A stretch of DNA of 64,000 nt from Domibacillus sp. PGB-M46 (GTDB lineage: Bacteria > Bacillota > Bacilli > Bacillales > Domibacillaceae), in the NCBI RefSeq assembly GCF_022668875.1, contig NZ_JAKGCR010000001.1:62001-126000 (forward strand). Direction: 5' to 3'. Of this stretch, positions 58,931 to 64,000 are shown piece after piece. How positions within the stretch are numbered: position 1 is the first letter of the stretch; every line of letters starts with the position of its first letter. The position numbers were made by a program, and so were the translations under genes. The notes below the pieces were generated by a model, which was not told the origin of the DNA, did no database searches, and worked only from the letters and a program-made list of their open reading frames with translations.

Positions 58931-59038
58931 AATATTCCCTCCCTTCCATTTATTAAACCATAGAAAGCATATCCATTGTCCGCTCGGCGGCAGGCTGATA
59001 AGATAAAGCGAAGAGATTTATTGGAGGAGGAATATACT

Positions 59039-59815
59039 TTGGCACAATCATTACAAGGAAAAAAAGCCATTATTACAGGTGGAGGCCGCGGCATCGGACG
59101 CGCGATTGCAGAAGCGCTCGCAGCGGAAGGTGTACATATTGGCTTGATCGGACGGACAGAAGAACATGTACAAGCAGTAGCAGAGGACCTCGGGTTAAAT
59201 CCGGAAGTGTCAACACGTGATATGTGCGGCCGCCCCGTACTGATGCCGTCTAAGATAGAAATTAAAACAGCGTTCGCAGCGGCGGATGTTTCAAATCTAG
59301 AAGAAGTAACAGCAGCTGTTGAAAAAGTGAAAGCAGAGCTTGGCGGGGTAGACATTCTCATCAACAATGCCGGCATCGCAAAATTTGGCGGTTTTATGGA
59401 CCTTGATCCGGACGAATGGAAAAAAATTATCGATGTCAACCTGATGGGTGTGTACAATGTAACACGCGCTGTGCTGCCGGATTTAATCGAGCAACAATCA
59501 GGCGACATTATTAACATTTCTTCGACTGCAGGCCAAAAAGGAGCGCCAGTCACAAGCGCCTACAGCGCATCTAAATTTGGCGTGCTTGGCTTGACGGAAT
59601 CTCTTGCGCTTGAAGTACGGAAGCACAATATTCGAGTCACAGCTCTGACACCAAGTACAGTAGCAACGGACCTTGCAGTTGAAAATAACTTGACGGACGG
59701 CAATCCTGACAAAGTAATGCAGCCGGAAGACATCGCGGAATTTGTCGTGGCACAGCTGAAATTAAACAGCCGTACATTTATCAAATCAGCGGGACTTTGG
59801 TCAACTAATCCATAA
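59039..59815 (+). CDS. yoxD: Short-chain dehydrogenase YoxD-like, with an internal insertion
   Basis: 258 aa, starting at TTG eight bases after GGAGGAGG. The FabG-like enzyme has [19 protein letters not shown], Ser in ISSTAGQKG and YSASK. It follows B. subtilis YoxD closely to the end (SAGLWSTNP) but is about 20 residues longer: between VAEDL and KTAFAAADV there is [20 protein letters not shown] plus a few residues, where YoxD has a short helix-strand link. This lies at the end of the second strand, where extra residues may be tolerated. Substrate unknown. Confidence 0.9.
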   Translation: MAQSLQGKKAIITGGGRGIGRAIAEALAAEGVHIGLIGRTEEHVQAVAEDLGLNPEVSTRDMCGRPVLMPSKIEIKTAFAAADVSNLEEVTAAVEKVKAELGGVDILINNAGIAKFGGFMDLDPDEWKKIIDVNLMGVYNVTRAVLPDLIEQQSGDIINISSTAGQKGAPVTSAYSASKFGVLGLTESLALEVRKHNIRVTALTPSTVATDLAVENNLTDGNPDKVMQPEDIAEFVVAQLKLNSRTFIKSAGLWSTNP

Positions 59816-59823
59816 AAATAAGT

Positions 59824-59854
59824 AAACGCGCCGGAACTGCCGGCGCGTTTTTTA
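59824..59854 (+). terminator. Terminator of the yoxD gene
   Basis: AAACGCGCCGG and CCGGCGCGTTT pair perfectly around five bases, followed by more T residues. Confidence 0.92.
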
Positions 59855-59954
59855 TATGTGAAGCGACTGTTTGTATCAGCTTCTCCGTTTCTAAAATGTT
59901 TTTCGTCTCTCATTAAAAGCCTGCTGCATAAAATCGGGGCAGGCCGGCTGCTTT

Positions 59955-60788
59955 TTAAACGAGAAGACGAATCCGATTTCCGGCCGGGTCTTCTGTTACA
60001 TACTGATCGACGTTAGCACCTGTATTTTGAAGGCGTGCCACCGCTTCTTCTCTTGCTTCCTCATTCGGAAACACAATTGTATACCAATTGAGCCCTGCAC
60101 TGTTTTTGGCTGGAAGCGGCGCGCCAACCCCCTGCCATGTATTTAACGCAATGTGGTGATGATATCGGCCGGTTGAGGTGAAAATCGCCTGAGGATAATG
60201 GCTGACAATCTCAAAGCCAAGACCTTCCGTGTAAAAACGCTCTGCATCCGGAATATTCGAAACATGCAGATGAATGTGCCCCATGATTGTTCCAGCAGGA
60301 AGACCCGTAAATGCTTCTTCACTTTCCGCAAGAATACTGTCCCCGTCGAGCTGGACAGTAGCCATATCAACCAGTCCATCGTTCCACGTCCATTCTGACG
60401 CCGGACGGTCGCGGTACACTTCAATGCCGTTGCCGTCAGGATCATCGAGGTAAATCGCTTCGCTCACGTAATGGTCGGCCGCGCCAAAACGGTAGCCTGT
60501 TTGCAGCAGGTGGCGTAAAAACTGAGCCAAATCTTTTCGCTCCGGCAGCAGAATCGCAAAATGATACAGGCCTGACGTACGTCCTGCTTTCGGTGTGACA
60601 CCTTCTGGCTGCTCCAGTGTTACCAGCGCTGTTTGTCCATTCGCTGTTAATACAGCCTGCTCCTCGGACTGTGACAACACTTTTAAGCCGATTATTTGCG
60701 TATAAAATGTAATCGATCTATCCAAATCTGTTACACGAATACTCACTTCTCCAACAAACGTATGCGGTTTTTCATGAAAATGATTCAT
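59955..60788 (-). CDS. catE: Extradiol dioxygenase-like VOC protein, CatE type
   Basis: 277 aa, two VOC domains (about 1-125 and 155-277), as in B. subtilis CatE (YfiE, 285 aa), a catechol-2,3-dioxygenase. Candidate iron ligands are His in MGHIHLHVSN, His in YHHHIALNTW and an acidic residue near the C-terminus; the ending AGNRIRLLV has no Glu where many family members do, so ligand assignment needs care. An exact TTAC-N5-GTAA palindrome, the CatR-type operator, overlaps its promoter. Unlike B. subtilis, no catD precedes it. Confidence 0.85.
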   Translation of the reverse strand: MNHFHEKPHTFVGEVSIRVTDLDRSITFYTQIIGLKVLSQSEEQAVLTANGQTALVTLEQPEGVTPKAGRTSGLYHFAILLPERKDLAQFLRHLLQTGYRFGAADHYVSEAIYLDDPDGNGIEVYRDRPASEWTWNDGLVDMATVQLDGDSILAESEEAFTGLPAGTIMGHIHLHVSNIPDAERFYTEGLGFEIVSHYPQAIFTSTGRYHHHIALNTWQGVGAPLPAKNSAGLNWYTIVFPNEEAREEAVARLQNTGANVDQYVTEDPAGNRIRLLV

Positions 60789-60824
60789 GTTCTATTCTCC
60801 TCTTATGTTACCTTTTTTATTTTA

Positions 60825-60839
60825 GTTACTTTATGTAAC
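60825..60839. promoter_or_regulatory. CatR-type operator of catE
   Basis: GTTAC-TTTAT-GTAAC, an exact match to the TTAC-N5-GTAA site of CatR. It lies directly downstream of the -10 box; a further ATGTTAC half-site follows at 60805. Confidence 0.72.
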
Positions 60840-60841
60840 AT

Positions 60842-60871
60842 ATTATACAAATGATCAAAAGTGAAAGTCAA
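60842..60871 (-). promoter_or_regulatory. SigA promoter of catE
   Basis: On the minus strand TTGACT, 18-base spacer, TATAAT. The CatR-type palindrome covers the expected start of transcription. Confidence 0.72.
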
Positions 60872-61059
60872 GCATCCTGAGGACCCTTTAAAAGTGCTTT
60901 TTTGTAGAAAAGTGAATATAGTATAAACAAACAAGGGATCATTATCAGCCTTTACGAAAAATAATGGCTTTCAATAAAAAAATCAATCTTAAAGTATCTT
61001 TTCTTTTAGCGCTTCACCTGTTACAATAAACCCACAAGCATTATGAACTGAATATCGCC

Positions 61060-61199
61060 TTCATCCGTAAAGGGGAGTAGCGTCAGGAAACTGAAATAAA
61101 GTCGTCATTACGTGGAATTCATTCCTCCGGCTTTATTGACCTATTGATTTAGTGTTTAGCGAGACCTTTGCCATATACCTATGGCAGAGGTCTCTTTTA
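61060..61199 (+). ncRNA. yybP-ykoY manganese riboswitch
   Basis: The conserved blocks occur in order: AAAGGGGAGTAGCG (61069), CGTCATTACG, CCGGCTTTATTGACC, then TTAGCGAGACCTTTGCC and a terminator-like stem GAGACCTTTGCC with GGCAGAGGTCTC and a T-run, ending 31 bases before a TerC gene. This class senses Mn2+ and turns on exporters when it is abundant. TACAAT at 61022 may be the promoter -10. Confidence 0.9.
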
Positions 61200-61230
61200 T
61201 TTTGATTAAAAATAAAAAGGAGATGGGCAA

Positions 61231-61920
61231 ATGGAAACAGAATTTATAACCGCATTATTTGCTATTATTATGATTGACCTTGTGCTCGCTGGCGACAACG
61301 CCATCTTGATCGGTCTTGCTGCACGCAAGCTTCCGAAGGAACAACAAAAGAAAGTAATCCTTTGGGGAGCAATCGGGGCCATTGTGATTCGTGCAATCGC
61401 CACATTGCTTGTCGTGTACCTGCTTGAAATTCCAGGCTTGCACTTGATTGGCGGCATCCTGCTTGTGTGGATCGCGTATAAACTGCTTGTGGAAGAAGAA
61501 GAGCATGAAGTCAATGCAGCTGACTCCCTATGGGGGGCCGTTAAAACGATTATCATCGCAGATGCTTTGATGGGACTTGATAACGTTTTAGCTGTTGCCG
61601 GCGCTTCTCACGGAAATATGTGGCTTGTGGTCATCGGCTTGCTTGTGTCGATTCCAGTTGTGATGTGGGGCAGTACGTTAATTTTGAGAATGATTGAGCG
61701 TTACCCGATTATCATTATGATTGGGGCAGCGATTCTTGGCTGGACAGCATCGAAAATGATTGTTGGCGAACCATTTATGAACGGATACTTTGCCAACCCA
61801 TTCATCAAATACGGCTTTGAGATTGTCGTCGTAGCAGGTATTTTACTGGCTGGTGCATTGAAACAGCGCAAAATGGCCAAAGAAAAAAACGATACACGCC
61901 TGGATGAAAATGCCCTTTAA
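61231..61920 (+). CDS. ykoY: TerC-family manganese exporter (YkoY/MeeY-like)
   Basis: 229 aa with seven or eight spans and AAGGAG upstream. The TerC signature residues are seen in MIDLVLAGDNAILIGLAARK and ADALMGLDNVLAVAGAS, where the Asp residues probably line the metal site. B. subtilis YkoY/MeeY loads Mn2+ onto exported proteins. The yybP-ykoY riboswitch directly upstream fixes the context as manganese response. Terminator follows. Confidence 0.93.
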   Translation: METEFITALFAIIMIDLVLAGDNAILIGLAARKLPKEQQKKVILWGAIGAIVIRAIATLLVVYLLEIPGLHLIGGILLVWIAYKLLVEEEEHEVNAADSLWGAVKTIIIADALMGLDNVLAVAGASHGNMWLVVIGLLVSIPVVMWGSTLILRMIERYPIIIMIGAAILGWTASKMIVGEPFMNGYFANPFIKYGFEIVVVAGILLAGALKQRKMAKEKNDTRLDENAL

Positions 61921-61927
61921 TACATTC

Positions 61928-61964
61928 AAACAGCCTGCTTTCTTTATGAAAGCAGGCTGTTTTT
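61928..61964. terminator. Bidirectional terminator between ykoY and rhaR
   Basis: AAACAGCCTGCTTT and AAAGCAGGCTGTTT pair perfectly between convergent genes. Confidence 0.92.
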
Positions 61965-62726
61965 TTATTCCACAATGGCAACCTGGATCTGCCGTTCGTC
62001 CAATCCCCTTTTTACGGCTTCATCCAATCCTCTGTCTGTAATCACTTCATAAAGACCATTTGGCGGTCCAATCGATGAAAAAGCACGCTTGCCGAATTTG
62101 CTTGAATCAGCCATTAAAAACACTTCATCTGACTGCTCCATCATTTTCTTTTTTAAAAGAGCCTGCTGCTCATTGGAATCACTCAGACCTGCATCAAGAT
62201 GAACGGCTTTGCAGGACAAAAAGGTTTTGTTCACATGGTATAAATCAAGAGAACGTTCCGCCAGCGGCCCAACAAATGATAATGACTTTGGCAGAAGAAT
62301 ACCGCCGGTTGAAATCACGTTGATCCGTTCTTTTTTACTTAGTTCCATCACTACTTTTATCGAATTCGTAATAACCGTCAGTGTCATATTCGGCAGCGCC
62401 TTCGCCATATACCAGGCCGTCGTGCTTGCATCTAAAATAATGCGGTCCCCTTCCTGCACCCGCTTGGCTGCTTCATGTGCGATTACTTTTTTTTCCTGTA
62501 CATTTATAATGACACGCTCGGAAAAATGCACTTCCGATTCTTCATCCTGCATGCTGACCGCACCGCCATGACTTCGCTGCAGTTTGCCTTCCTTTTCGAG
62601 CTTTTCAAGATCGCGGCGAATTGTTTCTTCCGTGACGGAGAAAATATCGCTCAGCTCTGATACGCGGATACTTGACCGTTCATTCACCAGCTCTACAATT
62701 TTTTGATGTCTCTCTGCTACCAGCAT
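61965..62726 (-). CDS. rhaR: DeoR-family regulator of rhamnose use
   Basis: 253 aa. The DeoR helix-turn-helix (SSIRVSELSDIFSVTEETIR then RDLEKLEKEGKLQRSHGGAV) and the sugar-phosphate sensor domain (DASTTAWYMAKAL, VITNS, STGGILLPKS, FLSCKAVH, MADSSKFGKRAF) are complete. B. subtilis YulB/RhaR represses rhamnose genes until L-rhamnulose 1-phosphate appears. Here it follows rhaM on the same strand, 39 bases apart, as in yulB-D clusters. Identical TTTGTTTGTTTTTG stretches precede both genes. Confidence 0.87.
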   Translation of the reverse strand: MLVAERHQKIVELVNERSSIRVSELSDIFSVTEETIRRDLEKLEKEGKLQRSHGGAVSMQDEESEVHFSERVIINVQEKKVIAHEAAKRVQEGDRIILDASTTAWYMAKALPNMTLTVITNSIKVVMELSKKERINVISTGGILLPKSLSFVGPLAERSLDLYHVNKTFLSCKAVHLDAGLSDSNEQQALLKKKMMEQSDEVFLMADSSKFGKRAFSSIGPPNGLYEVITDRGLDEAVKRGLDERQIQVAIVE

Positions 62727-62742
62727 CCTTTTGCACCTGACC

Positions 62743-62756
62743 TTTGTTTGTTTTTG
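62743..62756. promoter_or_regulatory. Candidate RhaR site, copy 1
   Basis: TTTGTTTGTTTTTG in the rhaM-rhaR gap; the same 14-mer occurs before rhaM at 63121. Confidence 0.5.
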
Positions 62757-62765
62757 TTTATTTTA

Positions 62766-63080
62766 TCATGCCAAATAAAAAACGTCTTTCAGCTCCACCG
62801 CCACTGGACTGTTATCCGGATTCGTCTCCATTATCGGCTCCATAAACGCCCACCATTTTCGGCATACTTCTGTCTCTGCCATTTGAGCCCATTTTTCTTC
62901 ACTCTCAATTTCCACATAAGCAAACAGCTTGCCCGTCGCTTCCTCTAAGAAAATTGAGTAGTTGCGCGCTCCATGGGCCCGCAGTTCCTCTGCCAGCTCA
63001 GGCCATAGCTCATCATGACGCTTTTTATATTCCTTATACTGGTCTTTATACACAGTCATCATAGTCGCTTTTCGAATCAT
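62766..63080 (-). CDS. rhaM: L-rhamnose mutarotase
   Basis: 104 aa, the usual RhaM length. The dimeric alpha/beta fold has [20 protein letters not shown] with the catalytic His, [18 protein letters not shown] with Tyr, and [18 protein letters not shown] near the end. It interconverts alpha and beta L-rhamnose. It is followed by rhaR; no kinase gene lies between them, unlike in B. subtilis. The rhamnose would come from the rhamnogalacturonan lyase and later enzymes. Confidence 0.93.
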   Translation of the reverse strand: MIRKATMMTVYKDQYKEYKKRHDELWPELAEELRAHGARNYSIFLEEATGKLFAYVEIESEEKWAQMAETEVCRKWWAFMEPIMETNPDNSPVAVELKDVFYLA

Positions 63081-63120
63081 CGCCTACACTCCGTTTCTTT
63101 TTGTTTTATCATAACTTATT

Positions 63121-63134
63121 TTTGTTTGTTTTTG
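63121..63134. promoter_or_regulatory. Candidate RhaR site, copy 2
   Basis: TTTGTTTGTTTTTG, identical to copy 1, 41 bases upstream of rhaM. Confidence 0.5.
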
Positions 63135-63352
63135 AATACCCTTTCAAAACAAAAAAACCGGACGTTTACAAAATCCAGTTTCTTTTATGTTCAATCTCCT
63201 CCACCTGCATATGCCTATTGATTGTTGAAGACATGCCATTTGTTTTACAAATTAGCACAGCTAATCTTTTCCATAAAAAAACCGGTACTTGTTGTAAGTA
63301 CCAGTTTCCGTGTGTAGACGAAGTCTCTCGCTTTAAAAAAGAGCCGATAAAT

Positions 63353-63397
63353 GAAGACTGCCGGACTGCGCGTTCCACAGGCAGTCCGGCAGTCTTC
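63353..63397. repeat. 17-bp perfect inverted repeat
   Basis: GAAGACTGCCGGACTGC and GCAGTCCGGCAGTCTTC flank 11 bases, 76 bases downstream of the Dabb gene. No T-run follows immediately on either strand. Confidence 0.75.
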
Positions 63398-63473
63398 ACT
63401 AAGTCGTGTTGAAGATCCATAAGCAAGGATTGACTAGACATCTTCTCTTTTGTTTATTTGCAACCGCTGCTTT

Positions 63474-63779
63474 TTACCAGGCAACTTCATAATCCACTAC
63501 GATGACATTGTCGATTAATCCTTCAATTTCGGACAGAAATTTTTCATGCAGCGGGTGTGTCTGGTACTCTGTTAAAGACTGTTTGTCTTTAAATGTAACA
63601 TGCAGGCCTAATGTGTACCCTTGTGCCTGTTCTACTTCATCTGTTGCGTTAATGCCGGCTGTTACCTTCATAATACCCGGGATTTCTCCTTGAAACTTCA
63701 GCAGCTGCAGTGCCAGCTCCTGCTGCTTTTCCATTGTTACCTCTTCTTTAAATTTAAAAGACACCAAGTGTTCGTACAT
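63474..63779 (-). CDS. Dabb (stress-responsive A/B barrel) protein
   Basis: 101 aa from the ATG at 63779 (MYEHLVSFKFKEEV); the longer frame adds 39 unlikely residues. The ferredoxin-like Dabb fold shows HLVSFKF, IPGIMKVTAGINATDE, YTLGLHVTFKDKQSL and HPLHEKFLSEIEGLIDNVIV. Dabb proteins are small dimers with varied or unknown activity, and related folds occur in sugar mutarotases. Its position between a probable rhaA and rhaM suggests a rhamnose link. Ribosome site GGAAGGTG. Confidence 0.88.
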   Translation of the reverse strand: MYEHLVSFKFKEEVTMEKQQELALQLLKFQGEIPGIMKVTAGINATDEVEQAQGYTLGLHVTFKDKQSLTEYQTHPLHEKFLSEIEGLIDNVIVVDYEVAW

Positions 63780-63855
63780 GTTTGCTACACACCTTCCTTT
63801 TTTTCCGTTCACTCGTTTTATTCCCCATTTTTCCAGCGGATATGCAAAAGAAAAA

Positions 63856-63890
63856 GCCGCCCCGTGGAAGATCATCTCCGGGGCGGCCTT
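63856..63890 (-). terminator. Terminator of the upstream minus-strand gene
   Basis: GCCGCCCCG and CGGGGCGGC pair perfectly; on the minus strand TTTTTCTTTT follows. It lies between the partial gene and the Dabb gene. Confidence 0.85.
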
Positions 63891-63922
63891 TCGCAAAAGA
63901 ACTTTTTCTTGGTTTTTCTGTT

Positions 63923-64000
63923 TTATTTGCTTACTTCCTGCTCTTTTTGTGACCGTTTCGACAAAACCGTTTCTTCGTATTGCTTTACCTCATTCAGCCA
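63923..64000 (-). CDS. rhaA: C-terminal end of a gene, probably L-rhamnose isomerase
   Basis: Only the last 25 codons are in the window: WLNEVKQYEETVLSKRSQKE followed by QEVSK. The pattern W-x-x-EV-x-x-YE-x-x-VL-x-x-R resembles the end of RhaA proteins, and the next genes (Dabb, rhaM, rhaR) fit a rhamnose cluster. The evidence is short, so another enzyme is possible. A terminator follows, which separates it from the Dabb gene. Confidence 0.4.
   Translation of the reverse strand, partial: WLNEVKQYEETVLSKRSQKEQEVSK

Larger units (their letters stand above)
63081..63473. other. Intergenic region with several hairpins
   Basis: Contains the second RhaR-type 14-mer (63121-63134) and three inverted repeats: ACCGGA...TCCAGT near 63155-63183, ACCGGTACTT...AAGTACCAGT at 63281-63305, and a 17-bp perfect one at 63353-63397. 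A 91-codon minus frame crosses two of them and has no ribosome site. No gene is called. Confidence 0.5.

Noticed and set aside
63166-63441. 91-codon minus-strand frame
   Set aside because: No ribosome site, crosses two hairpins and resembles no protein.
1-64000. CRISPR arrays, tRNA, rRNA, prophage or complete insertion sequences
   Set aside because: No regularly spaced repeats, tRNA-like cloverleaf, transposase or phage genes were seen on either strand.

Overview
The window looks like chromosome from a spore-forming member of the Bacillaceae. Most proteins read as orthologues of Bacillus subtilis proteins (coproporphyrinogen oxidase, SwrC pump, YkcB/YkcC, GtaB, Sda, BdbC/BdbD, HtrA, NiaP, YoxD, CatE, TerC/YkoY, RhaM/RhaR), but the gene order is not that of B. 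subtilis. Start sites follow strong AGGAGG-type ribosome sites, often with TTG or GTG. Rho-independent hairpins end most transcripts and frequently overlap stop codons. I see no rRNA, tRNA, CRISPR array, prophage or intact insertion sequence.

Layout. 1-9 kb: a truncated EAL phosphodiesterase, small envelope proteins, an alpha/beta hydrolase, a TudS-like DUF523 protein, OsmC, haem enzyme CgoX and a chemoreceptor. 9-17 kb: a diguanylate cyclase, YvrJ, a redox-type HxlR regulator with its aldo/keto reductase, DUF1659/DUF2922, small DUF3139-like proteins, YitT, an AI-2E-type permease and a SigB-type CsbD gene. 17-26 kb: a SwrC-like RND pump with its TetR repressor and three operators, a second chemoreceptor, signal peptidase I, a stress dehydrogenase and an AGE-family epimerase. 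27-31 kb: a ykcB-ykcC-gtrA-gtaB glycosylation operon. 31-41 kb: a decayed VOC gene, YcgL, a double GNAT protein, Sda, CapA, a PepSY/YtkA pair, BdbCD, and BlaI/M56/DoxX. 41-48 kb: a secreted repeat protein, HtrA, an OmpR-type two-component system and a MEDS-PAS histidine kinase. 48-55 kb: NiaP, an araM remnant, a HAD phosphatase behind a Rex-type box, and a 1436-residue rhamnogalacturonan esterase/lyase fusion. 56-64 kb: a YcdB-like protein, a flavin reductase, membrane proteins, YoxD, CatE behind a CatR-type operator, the manganese-riboswitch TerC gene, and rhamnose genes (RhaR, RhaM, a Dabb protein and the end of a probable RhaA).

The most interesting signal is a shared promoter architecture. 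Five minus-strand promoters carry two GTGAAAA-like heptamers exactly 11 bp apart, followed after exactly 10 bp by a -10 hexamer. They precede the two-component operon itself, htrA, the secreted repeat protein, the ykcB operon and the PepSY/YtkA operon. This looks like an undescribed envelope regulon driven by the response regulator encoded here. Other regulatory signals include a 20-bp hairpin that buries a ribosome site, a BlaI-type palindrome ahead of a DoxX gene, two small proteins sharing a PDDQNR motif, and several recently decayed genes.
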